Positions 1 to 6,480 of a DNA stretch of 7,741 nt are shown here, piece by piece. The translations under genes were made by a program, and so were the position numbers. Source of the DNA: Marinosulfonomonas sp. (GTDB lineage Bacteria > Pseudomonadota > Alphaproteobacteria > Rhodobacterales > Rhodobacteraceae). The first letter of the stretch is position 1. The number at the start of each line of letters is the position of its first letter. Location of the stretch: positions 1 through 7,741 of the forward strand of contig WGBJ01000237.1 in NCBI GenBank assembly GCA_015494385.1. Reading direction: 5' to 3'. The notes below the pieces were generated by a model. It was not told the origin of the DNA and made no database searches. It saw only the letters and a program-made list of their open reading frames with translations.

Positions 1-399
1 ATCATAGCCAAGGTAGCCGAACAGACCGGCCGAGGCGGGCGGCAGGTCGTCAGGCATCTCGATACGGCTTTCGGCCAGCAGGGCGCGCAGGTTGTCCAGC
101 GGCTTGCCGGATTGTTCTTCAAACGCATCGCGGTCAATGCGGGCCATGCGGTTGATGCGGCTGGTTTCGCCGTGGCACTGCCAGATCAGATCAGGTTTGG
201 CACCGATGATCGAATAGCGTCCGCGCACTTCGCCGCCGGTGACGGATTCCAGCATGAAACTGTCGGTGCGGGCCTCGGACAGTTTCAGCATCAGGGATAC
301 CGGCGTGTCCAGATCGGCGGCCAGACGGGTATAGACCAGCTGGTTTTTGCCGCTGTTGAAACCGGCCTCGAAGGCTTTGATAGTCGGTGTTAGAGCCAC
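1..399 (-). CDS. trpE: Anthranilate synthase component I, N-terminal part (runs off left edge)
   Basis: TrpE makes anthranilate from chorismate with glutamine-derived ammonia (TrpG subunit), the first committed step of cytoplasmic tryptophan synthesis. Only the first 133 codons lie in the window, of a protein usually near 500 residues, so the catalytic chorismate-binding domain is outside. The visible part reads as the N-terminal TrpE domain: VYTRLAADLDTPVSLMLKL (22-40), then FMLES (48-52), equivalent to the LLES element that binds feedback-inhibiting tryptophan, then GRYSIIG (60-66) and GLFGYLGYD (125-133). I chose a GTG start at 397-399 (protein begins MALTPTIKAF) because it has AAAGG 8 bases upstream and gives the N-terminus I remember for the family; there is no ATG nearby in frame. 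It starts 18 bases after the ppiD stop, so it probably shares ppiD transcripts. Family identity is secure; the start is likely. Confidence 0.93.
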   Translation of the reverse strand, partial: MALTPTIKAFEAGFNSGKNQLVYTRLAADLDTPVSLMLKLSEARTDSFMLESVTGGEVRGRYSIIGAKPDLIWQCHGETSRINRMARIDRDAFEEQSGKPLDNLRALLAESRIEMPDDLPPASAGLFGYLGYD

Positions 400-417
400 G
401 GGATCAGCCTTTGGATG

Positions 418-2271
418 CTATTGCGGGAATTGGGCGTGAACGGCGTTTATCGCCGCGGTGTTCACGGATACGCCCGCCTGACTTTGTAGCGAGGTCACAT
501 AGGCGGTGAAAATATCGTCCGACAGGGCCTGCGCGATGGCAGAGTCCAGACCGCTGCGGGTGGCGGCCAGATCGGGGTCGTTTTCATCGGGCGGCAGGAT
601 GTCGTCCAGCCGCACCAGATATACCACGCCGTTGCCGTCGATGGTTTTGGCCTGTCCCTTGTCCATCTCGAACACGGTCTGGACCATGCCAAAAGGCATG
701 CCTTCGATATTGGCATTGCGCAGGATTTCTTCCTCGGTGGTGACAGGGTAGCCCAGGGACTCAAGTGTCTGGCCTTCGTTCAGGCGGGCCAGCAGGCCGT
801 CGGCCAGTTCGGTCAGACGTTTTTCGGTTTCCTCGTTCTCCCAACCGGCGATCACGTCGGAAATGACGGTATCCATCGGTTTCAGAGCGGGGGGGATGGT
901 CTCGACGAATTCCAGCGCAAAGATGCCGCCATCGTCCAACTCCCTGGCTTCGGCATAATCTCCGCTTTGAACAGCCGCTGCGGCCTCGCGAAAGGCGTTG
1001 TAACCGGCGATGCCGTCGGTTTCGCCTTCGGCCCAGTCGATTTGGCCCAGTTGCAGATCGGTTTCGTCAGCGACCTCTTGCAGGCTGGCGCCACCGGCGA
1101 GCAGATCGTCAATCTCGGTGATGCTGGCGCCGATCTGGCGGCGGGCGCGGTCTATGGCCAGTTCGTTTTGCAGCTGTTCACGCACATCTTCCAGCGTGGT
1201 TGTCTGGGCGGGCAGGATGCCGTTCATGCGAAACAGGGCAGGGCCAAGGTTTGTGTTAAGCGGGCCAATGACGCCGGGGGCGTCCATGGCAAACACGGCT
1301 TCGCCAGCATCGCCCAAGGCATCAATTGTGGTGTCGCCCAGATCGATGTCCAGCAGGGCCAGACCGCGTTCCTTGACCAGATCTTCGAATGTGGCTTCAC
1401 CCGCATCCAGACGGGCCTTGGCGGCTTTGGCGGCTTCTTCATCGGGGAAGATCAGGCGCTCGACCAGACGGCGCTCGGGTTTCTGGTATTCATCGGCGCG
1501 GCTGTCGTATTCCTTTTGCAGGTCTTCGGCGCTGACTTCGATCTTGTTGACGATCATATCGGGGGTGACCCATATATAGGCCAGACGTTTCTTTTCCGGC
1601 ACGGTAAAGGCTGCGGCGTTGGCGTCGTAATAGGCTTTTAGCTGTTCATCCGTGGGTTCGGGCACCTGTTCGGGCAGGGCGGTGGCGTCCAGTTTGATCC
1701 AGCTGAAATTGCGCCGCTGGCGGGTGTATTCGACAAAGGCGTCGGTCATGGCCGCAGGGGCAGCGGTGCCGTTCATAATGGCGCCCTGCAGCAGGGTGCG
1801 GGCGGTTTCGGCGCGGATTTTATCCTCGTATTCGGCTTCGCTCATTCCGGCGCGGCGCAGGGCGGCACGATAGTTTTCGCGGCTGAATTTTCCGTCCAGC
1901 CCCTGAAAGGCGGGGGTGGCCAGAATTTCGGTGCGCACACGTTCGTCGCCAACCGACAGGCCGATGCGTTTGTTTTCATTGTCCAGCGTGGCGGCTGTTG
2001 TCAGGCGGGCAAGCACATTGCGGTCAATGCCAAGCGCGATGGCTTGTGATAGCGGCATGGGCTTGCCGGTTTGCGCCTGATAGCTGCGCAATTCCTGTTG
2101 CAGGCTGTTGTAGTATTCGTTGATGTCCACCTCGGTGTCACCGACAGTGGCGACAGCAGCTTGGCGGCCGCCAAAATTGGTCACGCCGAACCCGCCCAGA
2201 CCAAGGACAAGTAAAAGCAGGATGATCCAGACAACAATATTGGCTGATTTTTTCTTAACGCTGCTTGCCAT
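418..2271 (-). CDS. ppiD: PpiD-like membrane-anchored periplasmic foldase (SurA_N / parvulin family)
   Basis: Family role: a periplasmic chaperone tethered to the inner membrane that helps newly exported proteins fold. The 617-residue protein starts with a short basic cytoplasmic tail (MASSVKKKSA), one membrane helix at about 12-30 (VVWIILLLLVLGLGG) and a long periplasmic part, the PpiD layout and usual length. Residues about 36-165 look like the SurA/PpiD N-terminal chaperone domain (VATVGDTEVDINEYYNSL, then helix-rich sequence). Residues about 265-355 correspond to the parvulin domain (ERRLVERLIF ... GVIGPLNTNLGPALFRM). The two histidines typical of active parvulins are absent: the first strand lacks the usual H-I-L and the last has LGPALFRM rather than F-G-Y/W-H. 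I infer a chaperone without isomerase activity, as reported for E. coli PpiD. The rest (about 360-617) is a second helix-rich chaperone region. The ATG at 2271 has GAGG a few bases upstream. Its stop is 18 bases before trpE; this gene order is one I associate with Rhodobacterales. The symbol is by family resemblance. Confidence 0.88.
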   Translation of the reverse strand: MASSVKKKSANIVVWIILLLLVLGLGGFGVTNFGGRQAAVATVGDTEVDINEYYNSLQQELRSYQAQTGKPMPLSQAIALGIDRNVLARLTTAATLDNENKRIGLSVGDERVRTEILATPAFQGLDGKFSRENYRAALRRAGMSEAEYEDKIRAETARTLLQGAIMNGTAAPAAMTDAFVEYTRQRRNFSWIKLDATALPEQVPEPTDEQLKAYYDANAAAFTVPEKKRLAYIWVTPDMIVNKIEVSAEDLQKEYDSRADEYQKPERRLVERLIFPDEEAAKAAKARLDAGEATFEDLVKERGLALLDIDLGDTTIDALGDAGEAVFAMDAPGVIGPLNTNLGPALFRMNGILPAQTTTLEDVREQLQNELAIDRARRQIGASITEIDDLLAGGASLQEVADETDLQLGQIDWAEGETDGIAGYNAFREAAAAVQSGDYAEARELDDGGIFALEFVETIPPALKPMDTVISDVIAGWENEETEKRLTELADGLLARLNEGQTLESLGYPVTTEEEILRNANIEGMPFGMVQTVFEMDKGQAKTIDGNGVVYLVRLDDILPPDENDPDLAATRSGLDSAIAQALSDDIFTAYVTSLQSQAGVSVNTAAINAVHAQFPQ

Positions 2272-2289
2272 GGGGCCCTCGCTGAATAG

Positions 2290-2306
2290 TGTTTAGCGAT
2301 GTTTAG
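2290..2306. repeat. Tandem pair of TGTTTAG, 10-base period
   Basis: TGTTTAG occurs at 2290-2296 and again at 2300-2306, exactly one helical turn apart, just upstream of ppiD. The 6-base core (GTTTAG/CTAAAC) is the same as the half-site of the palindrome at 2394-2409. The repeat is directly visible. A role as extra binding half-sites for the same regulator is inference, and a 7-base repeat could arise by chance. Confidence 0.5.
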
Positions 2307-2328
2307 GCGGTTGTGGGGCGGGGGGCAA
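2300..2328 (-). promoter_or_regulatory. Possible sigma-70-type promoter of ppiD
   Basis: On the minus strand TTGCCC (2323-2328) is followed after 17 bases by TAAACA (2300-2305). These match 4/6 and 3/6 positions of the sigma-70 consensus at ideal spacing. Transcription would begin near 2293, giving a leader of about 20 bases that still contains the ppiD ribosome-binding site. The -10 overlaps the TGTTTAG repeats. The match is weak and unproven. Confidence 0.25.
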
Positions 2329-2389
2329 GAGTGGCGCGCGCAAATCTGTGATCAAGGGGAAAGGTTGACGGGGGCATATTGGTGAACGT

Positions 2390-2413
2390 TTCTACTAAAC
2401 CGGTTTAGTGGAA
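2390..2413. promoter_or_regulatory. Operator-like palindrome (LacI-family type)
   Basis: The core ACTAAACCGGTTTAGT (2394-2409) is a perfect 16-base palindrome. Beyond one mismatched pair (T2393/G2410), three more pairs continue the symmetry (2390-2392 with 2411-2413). An even-length palindrome with a central CG and AAAC/GTTT half-sites is the usual form of LacI-family repressor operators. It lies 119 bases upstream of the ppiD start and 112 bases beyond the aminotransferase stop, so it can only act on ppiD (minus) or an unrecognised plus-strand transcript. A TTGACG hexamer at 2365-2370 on the plus strand sits a suitable distance from it, but I see no good -10 and no plus-strand gene. The palindrome is certain; the operator reading is inference. 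Confidence 0.6.
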
Positions 2414-2525
2414 CTGTTCGGGGGATAATTTTGCCCGCATAAGGTTATGAAAAGGCTCGTGAAACCCTCTCGGCCCGTGCCTGTTTGATATATTAATATT
2501 TGGTTTATGGCGTTCGTTTTACAGC

Positions 2526-3710
2526 TCAGGCTGTGACGCGCCGCAACCGGTCATAAAGGGCTGAAACACCGCTGGAATCGATATTGGCAAAGGCGATGCG
2601 CAACTGGTGCTGCCCGCTGGTGTCGCTCTCGGGCATAAACATGGTGCCGGGCAGCAGCAACACAGCCGCATCGCGCACCAGATTTTGCGCCAGCCTGTCC
2701 GACGGGATCGGAAAAGGGTGTTCGACATAGGCGAAATAGGCGCCACAGCCCAGCAGGGTCCAGCCCTGTTTTTCCAGCACACCGAAACCGGCCAGAATGG
2801 CCCCGCGCCGCGACAGGATCTCGGCGCGCTCGCCGGCCAACCATTGCGACAGGTTCTGCATCCCCCAAAGGGCGGCGTGCTGGCCCAGTTGGTTGGGGCA
2901 GATCGCGACAGTATCCAGGAATTTCTCGACCTCGGACAGGCGGCTTTGGCTGGCAACAATCGCGCCTACGCGGTGGCCGGTCAGACGATAGGCCTTGGAA
3001 AAGGAATAGAGCTGGATCAGCGTCTCGGCCCAGTCGGGATCATGGAACAGGTCATGCGGTGCACCCTCGCGGCTGTCAAAATCGCGATAGGTTTCATCGA
3101 CAATCAGGGCGATGCCGTGGCGTTTGGCCAGATCATAAAAGGCCCGCAGCAAACCGGCAGGGTATTCGGCACCTGTGGGGTTGTTTGGTGTGACCAGCAC
3201 AATCGCGCGGGTGTGGTCGGTGATCAAGCTGGCGGCAAATTCGGGATCGGGCAACATGCCGGTGCCTGTGGGCAGGGGAATGGTGTTGATCCCTTGCATA
3301 TCAAGCCACATTTTATGATTGAAATACCAGGGGGTTGGAATGATAACCTCATCCCCTGCGCCGGCCAGTGTGGCAATGCTGGCGGCAAAGGCTTGGTTAC
3401 ATCCGGCGGTGATGGCGACCTGTGTTTCGGCGATCTGCCCGCCATAGGACGTGGACCATTGCGAGGCCACTTCGGACCGCAGCGCGGGCAGGCCCAGAAC
3501 GGGGCCATACAGATGGGCCTCGGGGGTGTTGACGACAGTTTGTGCCAGTGCCTCAAGCAGCGGGTCCGGTGGGGCCTCGACCGGCGCGGCTTGGGATACG
3601 TTGATCAGCGGTTTGTTACGGGTGAATTCCACCCCCTCCAGCCAGCGCCGCGCTTCCATCACCGGAGGCGGGAAGGTGGCGCGCATGGCTGGGTTGACGG
3701 GGTGGGTCAT
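2526..3710 (-). CDS. Class I/II PLP-dependent aminotransferase
   Basis: A soluble fold-type I aminotransferase moving an amino group between an amino acid and a 2-oxo acid. The 394-residue length is normal. Landmarks in order: YGPVLGLPALR (68-78), cofactor-loop region TAGCNQAF (101-108), aromatic stacking residue in PTPWYF (W128 or Y129), TPNNPTG (174-180, N177 contacting PLP), VDETYRDF (204-211, D205 pairing with the pyridine nitrogen and Y208 with the PLP oxygen), SFSKAYRLTGHRVGA (236-250) with Schiff-base lysine K239, and R371 in LRIAFAN for the substrate carboxylate. All catalytic residues are present. The amino-donor specificity cannot be read from sequence; aspartate-, aromatic- or arginine-pyruvate-type members all look like this. 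The ATG at 3710 lies 9 bases after the gpt stop without a clear ribosome-binding site, suggesting translation coupled to gpt; a second ATG at 3686 is possible. Confidence 0.9.
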   Translation of the reverse strand: MTHPVNPAMRATFPPPVMEARRWLEGVEFTRNKPLINVSQAAPVEAPPDPLLEALAQTVVNTPEAHLYGPVLGLPALRSEVASQWSTSYGGQIAETQVAITAGCNQAFAASIATLAGAGDEVIIPTPWYFNHKMWLDMQGINTIPLPTGTGMLPDPEFAASLITDHTRAIVLVTPNNPTGAEYPAGLLRAFYDLAKRHGIALIVDETYRDFDSREGAPHDLFHDPDWAETLIQLYSFSKAYRLTGHRVGAIVASQSRLSEVEKFLDTVAICPNQLGQHAALWGMQNLSQWLAGERAEILSRRGAILAGFGVLEKQGWTLLGCGAYFAYVEHPFPIPSDRLAQNLVRDAAVLLLPGTMFMPESDTSGQHQLRIAFANIDSSGVSALYDRLRRVTA

Positions 3711-3719
3711 AACAGCGGC

Positions 3720-4223
3720 CTAATCCTTGCCGCGGTAGGGTTCGACATATTGCAGCGCCATATCCCACGGAAAGAAAATCCATGTATCCTGTGATACCTC
3801 GGTGATGAAACTGTCCACCATCGGGCGGCCCATCGGTTTGGCGTAAACCGTGGCGATATGCGCCTTGGGGTACAGGGTTTTTACCACTTCCAGCGTTTTG
3901 CCGGTGTCGACCAGATCGTCAATGATCAGGATGCCTTCCCCATCGCCCATCATGCTCGTGTCAGGGGATTTCAGAACCTTGGCTTCGGATTGCTGCTGGT
4001 GGTCATAGGATTTGATGCTGATGGTATCGACCGTGCGCACATCCAGTTCCCGCGCGATGATCATCGCCGGCGCCATGCCGCCACGCGTAATCGCAACAAT
4101 CGCTTTCCACGCGCCGTCATCCGGCCCTTTGCCATCCAGCCGCCAGGCCAAGGCGCGGCTGTCGCGGTGGATCTGGTCCCAACTGATGTGAAATCCTTTT
4201 TCATGGGGGAGGCGGTCGCTCAT
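3720..4223 (-). CDS. gpt: Xanthine-guanine phosphoribosyltransferase
   Basis: Converts guanine, xanthine and, less well, hypoxanthine plus PRPP into the nucleotide: cytoplasmic purine salvage. The 167 residues align by eye with E. coli Gpt (152 residues) throughout, with a few extra residues near the N-terminus, around 30-36 and at 86-92. Visible features: RGG loop (47-49) after AIVAIT, SYDH (72-75), PRPP-binding signature [13 protein letters not shown] (98-110) with the acidic pair D102-D103, AKPMGRP (128-134), and the purine-stacking tryptophan in DTWIFFPWD (W148). The ATG at 4223 is supported by AAAGGA at 4232-4237, 8 bases upstream. It follows the LysE-type gene by 19 bases and precedes the aminotransferase by 9, so it is an internal gene of the fabI cluster. 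No functional link between purine salvage and its neighbours is obvious. Confidence 0.96.
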   Translation of the reverse strand: MSDRLPHEKGFHISWDQIHRDSRALAWRLDGKGPDDGAWKAIVAITRGGMAPAMIIARELDVRTVDTISIKSYDHQQQSEAKVLKSPDTSMMGDGEGILIIDDLVDTGKTLEVVKTLYPKAHIATVYAKPMGRPMVDSFITEVSQDTWIFFPWDMALQYVEPYRGKD

Positions 4224-4242
4224 GATGGCAGTCCTTTATTAT

Positions 4243-4857
4243 TCAGGCGGCGGCGATTTTGACGCCCAGCAGGGCCAGCAGCCCGCCAAACGCCCGATCA
4301 ATCCAGCCTTTCAGGTTCAGGTAACCCGCGCGGGTCTTTTCCAGTGAAAAGATGCGCGAAACTAGGGTGTTCCACATGGTTTCGTTAAAGAAGACCGCCG
4401 CCAGCAGGGCTACATAAGTGCCCCAGCCTGCGGTTGCGGGAACGGTGCCGACAAAAATGGCGGCAAACAGGATGGCAGGTTTGGGGTTGGAAACCTGCGT
4501 CACCAGTCCCAGCAAAAACGCCGAGCGCAGGTTGCGGGGTGGGGTGTTTACGCCGGCTTGCTCCAGCGGTTGATCCGCCGATTTCCACAGCTTGTAGGCC
4601 ATATAGATCAGGAACGCGCCGCCCAGCAGTTTGAATCCGGTCAGCAGCATCGGCGCATATTCAAACAGCATTGCCAGCCCGAACAGGGCGGCCATGGCCC
4701 AGATCACGCCACCAACACCAATGCCCACGGCCAATGCGGCACCGGCGGCAAACCCCTGGGTCACACCGGTGCGCGCGGCCATCAACACCGCAGGTCCCGG
4801 ACTGATGGCGGCCATCAGATGCAGCAGGACAACGGCGATGAAGGCGCTTGTGGTCAT
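4243..4857 (-). CDS. LysE/RhtB-family amino-acid exporter
   Basis: An inner-membrane protein of the LysE superfamily, whose characterised members export lysine, arginine, threonine, homoserine lactone or similar compounds. The 204-residue length and pattern of about six hydrophobic segments (roughly 4-24, 38-62, 69-90, 112-135, 145-165 and 185-203) fit the family. Motifs include ISPGP (18-22) near the end of the first helix, the G-rich TQGFAAGAALAVGIGVGG (33-50), and SNPKPAILF (123-131) in the fourth helix, which carries the conserved Asn-Pro-Lys. The substrate cannot be deduced. Its ATG overlaps the fabI stop codon by 4 bases (ATGA at 4854-4857), so its translation is likely coupled to fabI; there is only a weak GGGG upstream. 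Confidence 0.9.
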   Translation of the reverse strand: MTTSAFIAVVLLHLMAAISPGPAVLMAARTGVTQGFAAGAALAVGIGVGGVIWAMAALFGLAMLFEYAPMLLTGFKLLGGAFLIYMAYKLWKSADQPLEQAGVNTPPRNLRSAFLLGLVTQVSNPKPAILFAAIFVGTVPATAGWGTYVALLAAVFFNETMWNTLVSRIFSLEKTRAGYLNLKGWIDRAFGGLLALLGVKIAAA

Positions 4858-5672
4858 TTGCGCCCCGTGACCACGTCAATGTCGGGGGCATCAACCGCCT
4901 TCATGCCGACAACGTGATAACCGGCATCCACATGCAGGTTTTCACCCGTCACACCCGAAGCAAGGTCGCTGAGCAGGTAAAGTGCCGATTTCCCGACCTC
5001 GTCCTGTGTTACGTTGCGTCGCAGAGGCGAGTTCAGTTCGTTCCATTTCAGGATATAGCGAAAATCGCCAATGCCCGAGGCAGCCAGCGTTTTGATCGGC
5101 CCCGCCGAGATGGCGTTGACGCGAATGTTGTCCTTGCCCAGATCTTCGGCCAGATATTTAACCGAGGCTTCCAATGCGGCCTTGGCGACGCCCATCACAT
5201 TGTAATGCGGCATCACCTGTTCGGCGCCATAATAGGTCAGCGTCAGGATAGAGCCGCCATCGGGCATCATCTTGATTGCGCGCTGGGTGACGGCGGTAAA
5301 GGTGTAAACGGACACATCCATCGTCATGCGGAAGTTTTCCGGCGAGGTATCAACATAACGGCCGCGCAATTCGGATTTGTCGGAGAAACCAATGGCATGC
5401 ACAACAAAGTCCAGCGTGCCCCATTCCTTTTCCAGTGCAGCAAACATCGCATCCAGCGATTCTGCATTTGACGCATCGCAATCAAACAACATTTCTGTGC
5501 CCAATGACGCGGCCAATGGGGCAACCCGTTTCTTGAACGCATCCCCCATATAAGAGAACGCCAGCTCTGCACCTGCATCGGCACAGGCCTTGGCAATTCC
5601 CCATGCAATGGATTTATCATTGGCAAGGCCCATGATCAGCCCGCGCTTTCCCTTAAGTAATCCTGTTGACAT
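4854..5672 (-). CDS. fabI: Enoyl-[acyl-carrier-protein] reductase (NADH), FabI type
   Basis: Reduces trans-2-enoyl-ACP to acyl-ACP in the last step of each type II fatty-acid elongation cycle; in bacteria with this isozyme it is the triclosan target. The protein is a short-chain dehydrogenase of 272 residues (E. coli FabI 262). Features: N-terminal LLKGKRGLIMGLANDKSIAWGIA with the nucleotide-binding loop, FSYMGD (39-44), D64 in LFDCDAS contacting the adenine region, HAIGF (92-96), and the catalytic set Y147 (TYYGAE), Y157 (PHYNVMG) and K164 (VAK), equivalent to E. coli Y146, Y156 and K163. The C-terminus (about 259-272) extends slightly past E. coli. I use ATG 5672 because GAAGGG lies 6 bases upstream and the protein then begins MSTGLLKGKRG; an in-frame TTG at 5708 would add 12 unlikely residues. 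It heads the fabI-lysE-gpt-aminotransferase cluster and is divergent from pdxH. Confidence 0.96.
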   Translation of the reverse strand: MSTGLLKGKRGLIMGLANDKSIAWGIAKACADAGAELAFSYMGDAFKKRVAPLAASLGTEMLFDCDASNAESLDAMFAALEKEWGTLDFVVHAIGFSDKSELRGRYVDTSPENFRMTMDVSVYTFTAVTQRAIKMMPDGGSILTLTYYGAEQVMPHYNVMGVAKAALEASVKYLAEDLGKDNIRVNAISAGPIKTLAASGIGDFRYILKWNELNSPLRRNVTQDEVGKSALYLLSDLASGVTGENLHVDAGYHVVGMKAVDAPDIDVVTGRK

Positions 5673-5678
5673 TTTGCG

Positions 5679-5684
5679 CCCTTC
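5679..5684 (-). promoter_or_regulatory. fabI ribosome-binding site (decides the start)
   Basis: On the minus strand GAAGGG lies 6 bases before the ATG at 5672. This is a strong Shine-Dalgarno match and favours that ATG over the in-frame TTG at 5708, which lacks one at good spacing. Confidence 0.7.
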
Positions 5685-5708
5685 AGCCACCTTTGAATAA
5701 GAACCCAA

Positions 5709-5737
5709 TCTTTAGGCGATTGCGCGCATGGCATCAA
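5709..5737 (-). promoter_or_regulatory. Probable fabI promoter
   Basis: On the minus strand TTGATG (5732-5737) and TAAAGA (5709-5714) are separated by exactly 17 bases, matching 4/6 and 3/6 positions of the sigma-70 consensus. Transcription would start near 5702 and give a leader of about 30 bases carrying the ribosome-binding site. Position and spacing are good; the hexamers are only moderate, as is common in alphaproteobacteria. Confidence 0.4.
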
Positions 5738-5762
5738 GGGTGGTGGTTTTGGCCAAAGTTAA

Positions 5763-5795
5763 CGCAAAGGACAGGTTGCTTTGACCTGTTTTGCG
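5763..5795. repeat. Inverted repeat (12-bp bulged stem) in the fabI-pdxH divergent region
   Basis: CGCAAA (5763-5768), GG, ACAGGT (5771-5776), then a 7-base loop, ACCTGT (5784-5789) and TTTGCG (5790-5795). The two arms are complementary over 12 bp with a 2-base GG bulge on the left. No T-run follows on either strand, so it is not an ordinary terminator. It lies 33 bases before pdxH and 91 bases before fabI, a sensible place for an operator or for a structured pdxH leader. Function is unknown. Confidence 0.55.
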
Positions 5796-5827
5796 CCTTA
5801 CTTCGCAGGAGATGTTAAGGAATCGAT

Positions 5828-6433
5828 ATGACGAACCGATCTGGTATCTTTTCAGGGGATGACCCTTTCAGAATTGCCCGCCTTTGGCTGGGCGAGGCTG
5901 AAGCGGTGGAACCCAATGATCCGAATGCGATTGCGCTGGCAACCGTGGATCCGGATGGCATGCCCAATGTGCGCATGGTTTTGTTAAAAGAAATCGAGCC
6001 GGAAGGCTTTGTTTTTTATACAAATTACGAAAGCGCAAAAGGGCAGGAACTGGCGGCGAACGGCAAAGCGGCGTTTGTCATGCACTGGAAATCCCTGCGT
6101 CGGCAAATAAGGGTGCGTGGTTTGGTGGAAAAGGTTGAAGAGGCCCAGTCGGATGCCTACTATAGCAGTCGGTCATTACAAAGCCGCCTTGGGGCATGGG
6201 CCTCGCATCAATCACGACCATTAACAACACGGGCGGCTTTGATGGCTGAGGTTGCCAAAGCCACCGCAAAACACGGAACAAATCCAAAGCGCCCCCCCTA
6301 TTGGGGCGGATACAGGATTGTCCCGACAGAAATAGAATTTTGGGCAGACGGGGCGTTCAGATTACATGACCGCTTCCGTTGGTCGCGTGATACAATACAA
6401 GATAGCTGGAGTATCCAGCGTTTAAATCCGTAA
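5828..6433 (+). CDS. pdxH: Pyridoxamine/pyridoxine 5'-phosphate oxidase
   Basis: An FMN-dependent, cytoplasmic, usually homodimeric enzyme oxidising pyridoxamine or pyridoxine 5'-phosphate with O2 to pyridoxal 5'-phosphate, the last step of de novo PLP synthesis and part of salvage. The 201-residue length is normal for the short bacterial form. Motifs: [19 protein letters not shown] (36-54) with the RMVLLK FMN-phosphate-binding segment, [15 protein letters not shown] (61-75), [13 protein letters not shown] (86-98), [19 protein letters not shown] (111-129), PPYWGGYRI (156-164), the PdxH C-terminal signature region [15 protein letters not shown] (169-185), and terminal QRLNP where most homologues have RLAP. 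The ATG at 5828 has TAAGGA at 5816-5821. It reads away from fabI. No good promoter is visible: TTGCTT (5776-5781) with TTACTT (5798-5803) is weak. Base composition here looks more AT-rich than on the left side. Confidence 0.96.
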   Translation: MTNRSGIFSGDDPFRIARLWLGEAEAVEPNDPNAIALATVDPDGMPNVRMVLLKEIEPEGFVFYTNYESAKGQELAANGKAAFVMHWKSLRRQIRVRGLVEKVEEAQSDAYYSSRSLQSRLGAWASHQSRPLTTRAALMAEVAKATAKHGTNPKRPPYWGGYRIVPTEIEFWADGAFRLHDRFRWSRDTIQDSWSIQRLNP

Positions 6434-6480
6434 ATTTGTGCTGTACTGTTTAATGATTACTCTCTTATAGGTTGATATTT

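Larger units (their letters stand above)
2272..2525. other. Intergenic region between the aminotransferase and ppiD genes
   Basis: This is the only sizeable gap on the left side, 254 bases without a gene. It contains the ppiD ribosome-binding site and possible promoter, the TGTTTAG pair, the operator-like palindrome and an AT-rich patch with the perfect 10-base palindrome ATATTAATAT (2490-2499). A small hairpin (ACAGC/GCTGT around TCAG, 2521-2534) spans the aminotransferase stop codon but lacks a following T-run on either strand, so it is not a convincing terminator. I see no small gene or RNA here with confidence. Confidence 0.6.

Noticed and set aside
967..1641. Long plus-strand open frames opposite ppiD (also 1010-1579).
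   Set aside because: They lie wholly antisense to a well-supported gene, have low-complexity composition typical of the reverse strand of GC-rich genes, and show no recognisable domain.
2490..2499. AT-rich palindrome ATATTAATAT.
   Set aside because: It is short and of low complexity, in an AT-rich intergenic patch; it could be a protein site but nothing distinguishes it from chance.
2521..2534. Hairpin ACAGC/GCTGT at the end of the aminotransferase gene as a terminator.
   Set aside because: The stem is only 5 bp and is followed by an A-run, not a T-run, in the direction of transcription.
2607..3794. A 395-codon plus-strand open frame opposite the aminotransferase gene.
   Set aside because: The minus-strand frame has all PLP-enzyme catalytic motifs. 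The antisense frame has no family resemblance and runs into gpt; long antisense frames are common in GC-rich coding DNA.
4848..5471. Plus-strand open frame opposite fabI.
   Set aside because: FabI on the minus strand is unmistakable, and the opposite frame shows no domain and no ribosome-binding site.
5673..5708. Twelve-residue N-terminal extension of FabI from a TTG codon.
   Set aside because: The ATG at 5672 has a strong ribosome-binding site and gives the usual FabI N-terminus, and the predicted promoter start leaves little room for translation from 5708.
5812..5862. Short out-of-frame ORF (ATG 5812) overlapping the pdxH start.
   Set aside because: Its AGGAG directly abuts the ATG with no spacing, so initiation is unlikely; pdxH has its own well-placed ribosome-binding site.
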